A stretch of DNA of 64,000 nucleotides from Heliopora coerulea. Taxonomy: Eukaryota; Cnidaria; Anthozoa; Scleralcyonacea; Helioporidae. Under the pieces are notes generated by a model, which was not told where the DNA came from, did no database searches, and saw only the letters and a list, made by a program, of their open reading frames with translations. Positions 1 through 12,392 of this stretch are shown here, one piece after another. The DNA lies in NCBI GenBank assembly GCA_030142905.1, contig JASJOG010000080.1, positions 1,397,001 to 1,461,000 on the forward strand, read 5' to 3'. A program made the position numbers and the translations under genes. The stretch's first letter is position 1, and the number at the start of each line of letters is the position of its first letter.

Positions 1-1
1 A

Positions 2-3000
2 ATCAAAGCCTGGCCATATACTGCCGAAGGATATAACCGAGCGGTGGCCATTCTAAAAGATAGATTTGGAAAAGATAGCGAAGTCGTGAAAGCCTATGTC
101 AAAGAAATCCTCGACCTACCCTATACAGCTACCACGAACCCGAAGAAAGTTCATGAATTTTACGAGAAGCTTTCGTATTGCGTGCAGTTATTGGAGACCC
201 TAAAACAGCTTGACGCAGTAAACGGAACTGTGTCGTTGACACTTGAGAAGTTACCAAACATCAGGGGAGATTTAATTCGCAATGATCCCAGTTGGGAAAC
301 CTGGAATTTTGTCCAGCTAACTGAAGCCCTTCGACTCTGGACTCGACGTAACCCAGTGGAAAACAACAAACCAGAAGACCAGAATAGAAGAGATCGACGA
401 AATGGAGGTTATCAATTTCATACGCAGCAAAAGAAAGGTAAACAAACTCGAGTATGCGTGTATTGCATTGTGGAAAAACATCGGTCCTCGGAATGCGATT
501 CAGTTTCGACTAGGGAAGAGCGTAAGAAACTCTTAGCTACGAAGAAATTGTGTTTTAACTGCACGGGACCTTCGCACAGAGCATCAGAATGTAAAAGTAT
601 TTCGACATGCAACCATTGCCATAAGAGACATCACACTTCAATTTGCGACGCCCCAAAGGAAGCCACACCTCAACCGGTGATGACAGCTCATAAATCAGAT
701 GACAAGGAAATAATATATCCTATCGTGCTTGTCGAAATTGATGGGATTAAGACCCACGCACTTCTTGATACCGGAACCGGCAGCTCCTACGCCTCGGCTA
801 AGTTGATAAACGCGTTAAAAAAGAAGCTCAAAGAAGTGAAGACCAAAAGAATAGAAATGATGCTTGGATCGTCAACCACCAGAGTGGAGATATATACGGC
901 CAACTTACAGTCAATTGACGGGAAATTCAACTTGAATGCCGAACTGTCGAAAGTGGACAAACCTGAGCTCATGACTCTCAAGAACCCGGAGTACAGAAAA
1001 TTGTTGAAAAAATACAGACATTTGAAAGGAGTAAAGGTTGACGACCCTGACAATCGCCCGCAAATTCCCATCCATATAGTCCTCGGCACAAGTGAATATG
1101 CCATGATAAAGACAAGAACAGCCCTAAAGATAGGATCACCAGGACAACCGATTGCTGAAAAGACATTGCTTGGATGGACAGTTATGTCTCCTGGAAAGGA
1201 AGAAATGGAAAGCCCTGTGCTGTTAACTCAATCCGTCACCACAGATTACGAGCAGTTATGGGCTTTGGATGTCCTCGGCCTAGCTGATAGAAACGAGAAT
1301 GACCAGCTGACGGTATACCTAGAGTTTAAAGAACAGCTCCAGAGGAATGAAGTCAGCTGGTATGAAACCAAACTTCCATGGAGAGAAAATCATCCTCCAC
1401 TGCCCACAAACGAAGCTGGTAGTAAGCGACGCCTCGAACAACTCGTCAGAAAGTTAGAGCGAACCAACCAATACAAAGAGTATGACAACATCATCCAAGG
1501 ACAACTTCAACAGGGAGTTATCGAAGCCGCGCCTAAAGAACCCACCGGTAAAGAATTTTACATCCCACATAAAGGAGTTAGCAGAAAAGACGCAGAAAGT
1601 ACAAAATTACGCATCGTGTATGATGCATCCGCACGAGAAAGCAATAACCAACCCTCGCTTAATGATTGTCTTCATCCGGGGCCCCAACTCCAGAACCTCC
1701 TGTGGGACGTCCTAGTGAGAGCAAGATTCTACCCTATCCTTCTCACAGGTGATCGCAAGAAAGCCTTCCTGCAAATTAGAATTATGGCAGAAGAAAGAGA
1801 TTCATTGCGATTCCACTGGAGAAAACCAAACAGTAGTCAAATTGAAGTCTACCGTTTCACCGGAGCATTATTTGGTCTTACATGCTCGCCATTTCTTCTC
1901 GGGGGAGTGATAAACCAACACCTCGACAGCTGGAACGATCGACACCCAGAGTTCATCGAAGAACTGCGTAAAGGCCTATACGTCGACGACTTGATGATTG
2001 GTGGAACGACTGTCTTGGAAACGGAGACAAAGAAAACAACAGCAATCGAAGTGTTTGAAGACGCAACTTTTACCATCCACAAATGGCATTCAAGCGCTCC
2101 AGAATTGGAACCAACCTACGAAGTACCAACAGGACCGGAAGAACTGACCTATGCTAAAAGTTATCAGGGTGGAACTTAACATCCCGCAGGAAAACTGCTC
2201 GGCCTACCATGGGATAGACAACGAGATACGATGAACGCCCCCCTTACACCAGACCGAGGTACAACAACCAAGAGAGGCGTCATCTCCAACCTTGCCAAAA
2301 TATATGATCCATTAGGACTCGCCTCACCCTCCTTCTTAACTGGTAAACTCATTTACCGTGATATCTGCGATGCGAGATTTCCATGGGACACAAACCTGCC
2401 AGATTCTCTACAGAAACGGTGGGAAATATGGAATGGTTCTCTCGAAACTTTCACTTTTCCTCGGTCACTTGCGCCACATCGCCAGCCAATCTCAGTGATT
2501 GCTCTACATGGATTCGGAGACGCCAGCTCTTACGGGGTATGTGCGGCAGTCTACGCAGTTGTGAAGCAAGAAGGAGGAATTACCCAAGGACTAGTCTGCG
2601 CCAAATCACGAATTGCTAAACGCAACTTAACAATTCCCCGTCTTGAGCTGATATCCGGTCATATGGCAGCGAATCTAGTGAGCAACGTACAAGCAGCTCT
2701 CAGCACCCACCGAGTGGCCATTCATTGTTGGCTCGACTCAACAGTAGCGCTTTATTGGATTAACGACCAAGGTGAGTATCGTCAGTTTGTGGCCAACCGT
2801 GTACATACGATACGACAGCACGACGAGATTACATGGCAGCACGTTCCAAGGGTGGACAATCCAGTGGATTTGGGGAGTCGAGGAGGAAAGATCGCGAATA
2901 ACGGATTGTGGAGAGAAGATCCAACTTGGTTAAGAAATCCATCTGAGTGGCCACCAGACAGAACATTAGAACCTACTGCAGATACTAGATCAGAAGCCAA

Positions 3001-4051
3001 GATGACGAGAGAGATCTTGTAAACAGCTCAAGCCAAACAAGACGTCTTCGATCAATTGCTCGACAAACACCCACTAGCCATAATATTAAGGATTGGAGCA
3101 CGGATACGTCGTTTCATTTATAACTGCAAAAACCAATCCCGCGACAGAGAAGTTGGTCCGATCCGTACATGGAAAATTAAACGACAACAATTTTGGTGGA
3201 TACGACGTGCCCAGGAAACAGGCAAAGGTGACAGCCATTTCCAAGCAGATCAACTACGGCTAAACCTCCAGCCGAACGCCGAGCAAGTCCTGGAATGCAG
3301 AGGAAGAATCATTGGAGAATACCCTATCGATTTGCCTGACGCGCACCCATTCACAGCATAGGTGGTTCGTCAAGGGCACATCTCTACACTTCACGGAGGG
3401 ATTCCAATCACGATGGCAAAAGTCCGAGGACGCTACTGGGTACCTCGTCTTAGACGACTGGTAAAGAAGATGAGAAAAAGCTGTCATGGTTGTAAAAGGT
3501 TCCAATCAAAAGTCTACCAAACATCACCACCTGGGAATTTACTCACGCCAAACGCAATCCTCCATATCAACCCAACGTACCTACCCGAATTAGAAAGACA
3601 TAGTATACCAGACAAAGACTTGAGAAAGCGAGCGAAATTCCTGCTGAAGTGGAAACAAGAAATGTGGAATAGGTGGACCCGCGAATACGTCCGAAGCCTT
3701 CGCGAACAACACCGACTGTCCGGAGCAAAGAAAACACCTCACCCAAACGTTGGCGATGTCGTCATCATCAAGGAAGATCAAAAACCGAGAAACGTGTGGA
3801 AGCTGGCAGTGGTTAACCAGCTAATCACGGGGAGAGACGGCGTCGTAAGAGCAGCCAAACTGAAAACTGGTAATGGCTATCTAGAACGAGCCATACAACA
3901 TTTATTTCCATTAGAGTTGAATTGTGGAAGAGAGAAAATCATGCGACTAAACCCAAATGCTCCGGAGTACAAGCCGAGACCCAAGAGGGATGCCGCAGCC
4001 GCAGCTTCAGTGCGGATACAAGACGTTGTGAGACACGAGCAAAATGAGTGA
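2..4051 (+). pseudogene. BEL/Pao gag-pol polyprotein, three in-frame stops and an integrase core deletion
   Basis: The frame is open from base 2, so the true start lies outside the window. Visible in order: gag; three cysteine knuckles (about 455-650; CVYC, CFNC, CNHC); a protease with an intact DTG triad (about 769-777); RT with an intact YVDD box (about 1980-1991); an RNase H region (about 2500-2900); an integrase HHCC zinc domain (about 3365-3500); and a basic C-terminal domain (about 3590-3930). Stops at 2177-2179 (TAA), 3020-3022 (TAA) and 3359-3361 (TAG) interrupt one frame; no frameshift is needed. Directly after the HHCC domain (near 3535) the sequence passes to the region that normally follows the DDE catalytic core, so about 180 residues appear to be missing, in frame. 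The last stop is TGA at 4049-4051. Confidence 0.88.
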
Positions 4052-4208
4052 TAAACATTACTATTGAACATCTACCAAATCGAACTGATTATTAACTTCA
4101 TACTTTTCTTGTTACTTTGAGATTAAGACTTAGAACTTTTCAGTAGTTTAGTGACCCAGTCCAGCAGTGTGCATGTATATCTCAATCGAGAATATACATG
4201 GGGGAGTG

Positions 4209-4373
4209 TGTCGAGGAATGGGCCATAGAAATAGACACGTCATTAGCGCGCGAAGAAGGGTGTGTTAAGCATAGTAGTCTTCTTGTGAAGTGTGTTATCT
4301 ACATTAGCAATAAAACCTTAAAAATTAATGATTTGCCCTGAATACATTCTTGGGAGGCGAAGAATTCAGGACA
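4209..4373 (+). repeat. probable 3' LTR of the BEL element
   Basis: It begins TGTCGAGG just after a short purine run and ends CA, and has an AATAAA polyadenylation-type signal near 4308. A near-perfect inverted repeat (4172-4183 against 4188-4200) sits just upstream of the purine run. No 5' LTR is in the window for comparison, so both ends are inferred from TG...CA. Confidence 0.5.
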
Positions 4374-6770
4374 CTAGTATAAGTCAGCGCATGCGCCTGG
4401 ATTTATCAGATTGTGTGAAGTTGCTAAACATTGATCGGATATGAATATATTAAATATAGGAAAGTTGACGAAATTAACACAGTTAGGTCAGTTGGTCATT
4501 CATCGAGGCCCAAAATGCCAATGGGAATAACCAACCTCGCCACCGTGGTGGAGGTAACTGTCTTTATTCTTGGGAGGTTTTCCACCGATTTCCGCGTTCA
4601 AAAACTGCTTTTTCATTTGTTTAGAACAAATTACGCATGTCTCGTTCAGATGCTGGCAAGTAGCATAAAGTTTCAATTTGTTGACCCAAACTGATTGTAG
4701 TCCAGCGGGTGAATACATTGAAGATAATGGGTTAAAAGAATCAGGAAAAACAATACTAGCACTTCTGTTATTTTCAAACTGAAATGTTTCACACGAGTGC
4801 GTGGTGTTATACATGCGGACAACGATAATTGCGAGTTGAAATGAAAATTCAGACGTTGTCTGTTCTTTGAATAGAAGACGGGTGGATTGATCAAAATTTC
4901 TGCTTTAAGTCTCTCGGGGGGAGTAAGACTTACATTATTTTACTCGGGCTAACGCAAGACGATCTTGCTTCTCAAAGGGGGAGATCCCGCCTCGAAACAA
5001 TTAATGGAGTAACTGGGACATTTCTAGTGTTAGGGAGAGGGCTTGAAGGTCCCAGCTCAGCAAATTTGGGTGCTAACGTCTAGTACAGATTTTAAGGAAT
5101 GTCTCTTAAACAACCAAATATGTCATCTTGGACACTTGAAATTGAGGAAATGTCCAACTTTATAGAGGTTAATGACTACATTACTTGACAAGTTCGGGTG
5201 GCCTTAGGGAGACTGGGTTCCTCTCAGGCCACTCGGTTAGTTACGTCAGTGATCGCAATACAGTTTGTCGTGACCTTCTTGCTGCTTCGTGATACAAGGC
5301 AACTTTAGTAAATTAATAAAGCATTTATGTAACGCTTAAGGGTTATGAATAAGAAAATTGCTTGAAGAAAGTTTTAGGTTCATTTGTTGGTTTTTAAATT
5401 GTTCAATGGCAAAATAGTCATCATCAGAGAAAGTGAATGCATTGGATTTATTAACATGATCACGTTCTTTTATTATGTATTACTCAAATGACGATAACAC
5501 TGGTCAGTTTTACCAAAATCCTCTAAACTTAGTTCAAGATCTCGTTTGTGTTTTCCGATGTACCACGGTTATCAAAATCACTTAATCCCCTTAAGACTAA
5601 TTTCCATTCGGCCTAAAAAGTCGCGCGGGCAACAATTCTAGTGTGAAAAAGTTGACTTGAAAAAGTCAACTTTTCCGCTCGACATTTTACGTCAACCAAT
5701 ACTAGCTAATCGACACAAAGAACAACATCGCCCTCGCGACTGTTTACACGCAGTGGAAATCGGCCTTCAGGCAGACACTTTGTACCAAAGCTTGATTTCC
5801 GCAAGGGGAATTTTTCGTGGGGACGAAACTTCCTTTTCGTTTTACGAGCTTTAAAGTGAAACTAATTAGAATTAATTGAAAAATTAATTAAGTAAAAAAT
5901 TGCTTTGATGAGTAAAACAGTCAAGGTTGGTCAGTGGAGGAAGCGACAGGTTAAGATAAACACCTCGCTTAAGACGGTCACCTTAGGTCACTTTTGGTCC
6001 TCCTATAGAGTGTATACACTTGACCTCATAGAAGCCATGTTCGCGTTCCTTAACAAAAAATTTGATCACCTGCTTTTGTTTGGTATGCAAACACTCCCAA
6101 ACGCTATGTTCTTGGCAGATGTTGCAGTAAATCGTGTCAATCAGGTTGGATGTGGTATTTCCCCCTTTCGGTAATGTCGTAAAATACATCATCAGGGCAG
6201 GGGTGGGCGTGGACGTGGGAATGGGGTTGAAGGTGGAATGACGGCTTCTCATACACTTGAAATTCTCTTGTTAATTGGTCAAGTACTTGACTCACAATCC
6301 AGCTGCGAGTAACACTGCGTGTCAAATGCCATAGTAGCGTGGAATCATTTGTTATGTTTGTTGTCTTTTTTAAACTGACATTTTGCGTTACTTTGCCGAT
6401 GGTAGTCGGTAAGTATTTGTTAAACTGTCGGCTTATAATAGAACACAGTAACCTCTTTCGTCTTTTCAATAGAACGAGTCACATCTTCACACATGTGAAT
6501 TTGTGAATGGCGTTTGGCAACGGTGTTCATTTCACCAAGTCTCAAAAATCCGTCCTCGAACCCCTCTCGATTGAAAGTTTGTAAGTGGATGAGATTTAAC
6601 GATGACCACAAGGGAAAATCCGTGCAACCAGATTGGAGAAGAAAGGATTTTTAATTTCCAAGCTGGAAATTTTAATCTCATCTTGGTCTCCTGGACTCAT
6701 CCCCACCTTCTGGGACGTATGATAGCGCGAAAGTGCATCGTCAGGGCTGCGTTCCGCGACTGGGCTTACT
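4374..6770. other. no gene recognised; repeat fragments
   Basis: Short open frames here have no recognisable domain. Two items stand out: a copy of the dispersed GGCTAACGC / GACGATTTTACTC module (about 4925-4985) and a perfect hairpin at 5647-5674. A minus-strand CTGATGATGAC (5420-5430) resembles the start of the Penelope-type terminal motif seen at 28950 but lacks its partner. Confidence 0.5.
5647..5674. repeat. perfect 12-bp hairpin with GAAA loop
   Basis: The arms AAAAGTTGACTT and AAGTCAACTTTT are exact reverse complements around a GAAA tetraloop. GTTGACTT motifs recur at 18325, 18423 and in the SINE-like pair near 60040, so this may be the terminal stem of a short non-autonomous element. 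Confidence 0.6.
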
Positions 6771-6935
6771 ATACAATATGGCGGGCGGACGTGCCTCAAC
6801 TACGTCTACAAATATTTGTCTCATTCTCTGTATTTTTTTGATTTTTAACAATTCAAATTATACTGCTATTTGGCATAGCACCATCTTTACGGATAGTGAT
6901 GTATATTATGTTCACAATCGAATACTAGAGTTGAA

Positions 6936-9900
6936 ATGGCTAACTTCTCTTCTCGAAATAAACAGTCGACTGGGGGAGATGCATTAAACGGATATGAAAA
7001 AGGCTCTATGTTTTGCAAGCTGATACAACGTGGGTCTCTCGCATTGGTATTAATAGCTCTTTCTGGCGATGTTGAAGTTAACCCTGGTTTCGTAAGTTTG
7101 GACGATTTAAAATCCATACGAGGACTAAAGATAGCCCATTTAAACATTCGGAGTCTTCGACATAAATCTGATTCGTTGCGCTTGGAAGGACTGGACAGTA
7201 ATATGATTGATGTACTAACGTTATCTGAAACCTGGTTAGACGAATCCATACAAGACTTTGAAATATCACTGCCTGGATTTGTTTGTGTCAGAAAGGACAG
7301 AATTGGAGCAAAGAAAGGTTATGGTGGAGTGGCTATTTTTGTTCGAGTTGGTTTGCCTTTTCGTGTCCGATACGATATAGATGTTGGCCAAAGCGAATAC
7401 TTATGGATTGAACTTACTCGGGCAAAGTGTAAACCAACAATAATTTGTAGTGCCTATAGAGCCCCGGATAAAAACTTTGATGACTTTCTTTCTGACTTAC
7501 AGAGCTGCATGCCTACCTTGGACTTAGAAAAATCTGATTTGGTGTTTTTGGGTGATCTTAATGTAAACATGCTATCAAATTCGAAAGCTGGTTCAAGTGA
7601 CAAACAAAAGCTTTTAAATTTTATGCACACGATGGACCTAACACAACTGATAAAAGAGCCTACTCGAGTAACGGACACCGCTCGGTCATTAATTGATGTG
7701 GTTTTTGTATATAATGAGCATCGTGTTGTTGACTCTGGAGTCATCCCAATCTCCCTAAGTGACCACTATTTAATCTTTTGTATACTGAAAGTTGGCGTCC
7801 CAAAGGCAAAACCGAGAACAATGGAATACCGCTCCTACAAACATTTCGATGTCAATTCATTTAATAGAGATCTTAATAACGTTCCATGGAGTATTCTTGA
7901 CATCGAGGAAAACATTGATGACGCTCTACACACCTGGAATTGCCTATTCTCTGAGATTGCAGATGAGCATGCACCGATAAAGAAACGCCGTGTCAAGGGA
8001 ATACCGTCACCATGGATGAATAACAAAATTAGTGAAGCAATGCGAGACCGTGATTACCATCACCGGAAAGCCATTAAAACTAACTCAATTAGTCACTGGA
8101 AAATGTACAGAAAACTGAGGAATTACGTCACTCGAGAAATAAAAATTGCAAAATCAAACTATTATTGTAACGCAATTGAAGAGACAAAAGGTGATTCAAA
8201 GAAAATTTGGAAGGCGGTACACGAAGCTGCCGGTCGTGGTGTGAAAACTTCAAATCCACAATGTATTATTTCAGATGGTGTTTAGTACTCTACTTCAACG
8301 TCCATCGCTTCAGCTTTTAATTCGTATTTTGTGTCCATTGCAAAAATCCTTGCAGACAAAATAACACCTACTAATATTTCAAATGAGATTGTGACAGATC
8401 TGCCAGATAACTCATTTCATTTGCTTGAACTGGATGAATCAACAGTGCTTCAACAACTACTTTCTCTTAAAACAAATAAAGCGATTGGACTAGATAAAAT
8501 CAGTGCAAGATTGCTGAAATGTGCTGCTCATTCAATATGTCCCTCAATTACTAAATTATTAAATCTGTCAATTCGATCAAACAAATTTCCTGAAATATGG
8601 AAATGTTCGAAAGTTTCAATCCTGTTTAAATCTGGAGAGAGAACAGATCCGACAAATTATCGGCCGATTTCAATATTGCCTACCCTTAGTAAGATCTTGG
8701 AAAAAGCTGTGTACTTACAACTGTATGAATATCTGAACTCAAATAATTTACTCTCTAACACGCAATATGGTTTCAGGCAAAAGCGTTCGACAGAAACAGC
8801 TTTATCTAATTTCATGGATGAAATTCTACACAATATGGAAAAGGGGAAGTTCTGTGGTGCAGTATTTCTAGACTTACGTAAGGCGTTTGATACTGTAAAC
8901 CACGGCATATTGCTTGACAAATTGTCAAAGCTTGGTATTTCTCCATCTACTATCCAGTGGTTCCAGTCATATCTCAGCAATAGAAAACAACGAACTTCTT
9001 ATGATAACGAAATTTCGGATGCTCTTCCAATTACTGTCAGCGTGCCCCAAGGTAGCATCTTGGGTCCACTATTATTTATCATTTATATTGATGACTTGCC
9101 AACTACGGTTACAAATTCCGAAATGCTACTTTATGCTGATGATGCGGTAATTTACTGTTATAACTCAAATCTCCAAGAATTAAAAAAAGAATTGAATGAT
9201 GATCTTTTAACTGTTGCCATGTGGTTGAACGATAACAGGTTAACCCTAAATCTTGAAAAAACTGAATGTATGTTAATTGGCAGCAGTCGCAAGCTTGGAA
9301 ATATAAGGACGTTGTCTGTATCTATTTTTAATTATAAAATTAGTAATGTAAATAGTTTTAAATATTTAGGGGTGTTTTTATCCAATGATCTTACATGGTC
9401 AAATCATATAGATTACTTAACGTCCAAAATTAATCAAAGGCTAGGGCTTTTAAGAAGAATTAAGCACATGTTACCCTTTAAAGCGCAAGTTTTATTTTAT
9501 AATGGTTTAGTTCTCCCTTTGTTTGATTATGCGGGTATTGTATGGGGAGATAAAAACAATACCACACTAATGAATAACTTGCAGATATTACAAAATAAGG
9601 CTGCTAAGATTATTCTGGATAGACCATTATATTCATCCGCCTCTGAAGCACTTGATTCGTTAAAATGGATTACATTAGAACAAAGAAGATTTTACCATAG
9701 ATGTTTATTTATATATAAATGTGTAAATGGTTACACACATCACTCTATGGATTTATTAACAGTAAGAGACGTGCATGGTTACAACACGAGAAATAAAGAT
9801 AAGGTGAGATTACCCCATGTTACACGTAATTGGGGTAAGCAGAGAATGTGCTATCAAGCAGTGGACAACTGGAACAGTCTCGATATAGATATTAGAACTA

Positions 9901-9956
9901 CGATAAATATTAAACTTTTTAAATTTAAGATGCTGAATATTTTACAACACTCTTAG
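6936..9956 (+). pseudogene. 2A-endonuclease-reverse transcriptase polyprotein with one amber stop
   Basis: About 1006 codons in one frame, broken only by TAG at 8283-8285. Residues about 30-53 are a hydrophobic run ending GDVEVNPGF, which is the 2A consensus D-x-E-x-N-P-G-P except for the last proline. An APE endonuclease follows (HLNIRS, SETWLD, LGDLNV, SDHYLIF). After the amber codon come the RT blocks: NYRPIS (about 8658), YGFRQ, DLRKAFDTVNH, PQGSILGPLLF and the catalytic YADD (about 9131-9142). The C-terminus matches the usual LINE thumb and tail region. I chose the first ATG of the 2A frame; translation may begin further upstream. Confidence 0.87.
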
Positions 9957-10087
9957 TTTTTAGCTTCTATTTATTTTTATTTCTTTTTCAATTTTATATA
10001 CTTAGATTTGTATGTGTTTTGTAATATATTAACTCAGGTCCTTTTTGAAAATCATTTATTATGAAAAAGCTTCCAGATTAAATATTA

Positions 10088-10111
10088 TTATTCATTCATT
10101 CATTCATTCAT
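10088..10111 (+). repeat. (ATTC)n LINE 3' tail
   Basis: About five and a half ATTC units end the LINE. They mark its 3' junction. Confidence 0.8.
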
Positions 10112-11490
10112 GGAAAAACTACCAGGTAAGATACTTGCCTACCTGTGATGGGAGACGCAGGGATGTAGTTTTCCAGTGTGATTAGGTGTTGTTTTGTGGA
10201 GTGATTAGTTACGATAAACTGTTTTATAATATCAGTTAAATTAGATCAATCTTAATCACTATTGTCCAGTATCAGCCATTCCAACAATGCGTGGCAAAAG
10301 TATTTGATGTGACTCATATTTAAAAGTATTTGATGGGGTGCCTAAATGTCCAAGCGAAAAATTAGCGAGGGGGAAATAGGTTAAATTCCTCTTCTCACAG
10401 TAAAGACGTTTATTCGTTAGTTCAATAATCACTAGTTAAAATGGGAAAAAAGTAATGTGCCCCTAAATGTGGAGGGGGTGCATTTACTTTCCCCTGCTTC
10501 CGAGCTCCACGGTCCATTAACAATTTAACTACAAAATTCGAATACAGTAGAGTTCCGAAAGTAAGCGTCCCACCTCCCCTCCTCTCAAAAGTAACAGCAG
10601 ACTTGCCATACCTCTAAGATTTGCCAAAAGTAGCAGTCCCCGTGAAAGTAGCAGTGCTCACAAATGTAGCTTTCCCCCGCCAAAGTACTGGACTATTGGT
10701 TATCTTTCTACCTTAAGGGCAAAATCAAGTAAGACAACAAAACTTAAAGATTCAGTAACTGCTCGTTAATGAACAGCTGCAACTTCTGGCTTTAACTTAA
10801 CAGCTGTAACGGCTGAACTTTCTTAGAGAAGGATTACAATTAAGATAAAAATCATAAATGTTTTTTGGAAAGCTCTCCTTCAATAAGTTACCTTTTTAAA
10901 AACCATTCAATTCAAAATGAAGCAAATATAATGCAAAACAAATCAGTTCGGAATCAGACTACATGTCTTTGGGTGATAAATGCATTAAGACTAACGCAAT
11001 TGCGTTTTTCCGCATTTCAATCATCCAAAAATAATAACCTTACCCCGAAAGTAGCAGCCCTTAAAAAAACTTCTTAACCAAAAAGTATTGGGGGAAGTTA
11101 GTTTTGGAATTCTACGGTAGACTTAGACTTAATTCTGGAACAGTCATGCTAACTGCATAGTAACATAACGTTAAGAACTTTTTTGTAAATGTCTTCCCTA
11201 CATTCGTTATTTGGATGTTTTCAAAGTTTTTTGGTAGGCCTTACTCATCACCAGAAAAATATCCACCACTATTCACCGACATGTAGGTGGATAATTAACT
11301 ACCTTTTATTGTAATACCTTCATAAAATGTACTTTTAAAACACTTGCGGGTCCTTTGGGTAAAACTCGGTACTTCTAAGGTGGCGACTGAGATTCCTTTG
11401 CGGTAGGGGTTAAAGACCGTGATAGGGTGCTAAACTACGTAGGCCAGTGGAGATTTTGGAAAACCATTTTGAGTTTTCTGGCTATAGGCT
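10112..11490. other. no gene recognised
   Basis: AT-rich sequence with phrases such as 'gtagcagtccc' and 'aaagtagcag' recurring between 10560 and 11070, suggesting a degraded simple repeat. The only open frame over 60 codons has no domain signature. Confidence 0.4.
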
Positions 11491-12187
11491 TTTGTGAAAT
11501 ATCTCTCTGCACACAACTAAAGTAAAATCGTTTGGCGACGTTGATGTAATTCCCGTACACTCGACAAAAAATCTGAGCTCCTGGTTCGACTCGCACATGG
11601 ATATGGCAACGCATATAACAAAGACCTGTGGTAGTGCATTCTTTTATCTGTATAATATCCGACACATACGGAAATACCTTACTAGAGAATGAACTGAGAA
11701 ACTGATTCATGCATTTATAACCAGTAGGTTAGACTATTGCAACAGTCTCCTCTATAGAGTTCCCGACTATCACATGCAAAAACTTCAACGTGTCATGAAT
11801 GCCAGTGCGCGATTGATCTTCTGCGCACCTAAACACTGTCATATTACGCCACTCCTTCAACAACTTCACTGGTTGCCTATCCGCCAACTTATCGAGTTTA
11901 AAATCCTTTTGATCACCTTTAAAGTACTCCAGGGCTCAGCTCCTAAATATCTCATTGATTTAATTTCTGTTTTACCGCCATCCCGCTATGATTTACGGCG
12001 AAATGACAAGGGAATTCTTCTGAGCACCCCAAAGCGTTTCACAAAAGTTACCATGGGAGATCGATCCTTCATGGCGGCAGCGCCACGGCTTTGGAACAGT
12101 CTTCCCGTAAGCATTAGATCACCTTGCACCAAAAGTAATTTTAAACAGAAACTTAAGACATTTTTATCCAGCAAGGCATTTTGTTAG
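11491..12187 (+). pseudogene. CR1/L2-type LINE remnant, C-terminus of ORF2
   Basis: This is a 5'-truncated 3' end of a LINE. Translation from about 11491 gives the post-RT region (STKNL, WFDSHM, MATHITKTC, AFFYLYNIR), then TSRLDYCNSLLY, LHWLPI and PRLWNSLP, all hallmarks of the L2/CR1 thumb and C-terminal segment. An in-frame TGA lies at about 11695, before the longer open part that starts at 11774. The frame ends at 12185-12187. The 3' UTR runs to an ATT-rich tail near 12375-12392. No RT catalytic box remains. Confidence 0.8.
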
Positions 12188-12374
12188 TACAATCAGTTTA
12201 TATTTAGATTTTATATAGTTTTTCTGCAAATTATTTTTCTTATAGCCAATTGTAAATAGTGTAGTTTTCGTCTTTGATTCCATAGTGATTGTAAATAGGT
12301 TCTTATTTTTGTATTTATAGTAATGTTTGTAATGCTCATTTGATTATTTTTATAGAAAATGCGCAATATAGATA

Positions 12375-12392
12375 TTAAATATTATTATTAAA
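12375..12392 (+). repeat. (ATT)n tail of the CR1/L2 remnant
   Basis: A short ATTATTATTA run follows the LINE 3' UTR; it probably marks the end of the element. Confidence 0.5.

Larger units (their letters stand above)
1..4373 (+). mobile_element. BEL/Pao LTR retrotransposon, left-truncated by the window
   Basis: Only the 5' LTR and the first part of gag are missing, because the window starts inside gag. Order of parts: gag with zinc knuckles, aspartic protease, reverse transcriptase, RNase H, integrase zinc-binding domain, a remnant of the integrase C-terminus, and a probable 3' LTR. Protease upstream of RT together with three C-x2-C knuckles is the BEL/Pao arrangement. All coding parts lie in one frame. 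Three in-frame stops and a deleted integrase core make this copy non-autonomous. A purine-rich run (about 4200-4206) lies just before the LTR and could be the polypurine tract. Confidence 0.9.
6778..10111 (+). mobile_element. non-LTR retrotransposon (CR1/L2-group, 2A-bearing) with (ATTC)n tail
   Basis: It encodes an APE-type endonuclease followed by an RT, and ends in an (ATTC)n tail at 10088-10111; microsatellite tails are typical of CR1/L2-group elements. The 5' boundary is uncertain. A start-like ATATGGCGGG at 6776-6785 opens a different frame with a hydrophobic stretch and runs to 6987, overlapping the main frame, so the extreme 5' part may have a frameshift. The main frame is intact except for one amber codon, which suggests a fairly young insertion. 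Confidence 0.85.

Noticed and set aside
6137..6469. 110-codon minus-strand frame before the LINE
   Set aside because: No motif, no splice borders and low-complexity stretches; treated as chance.
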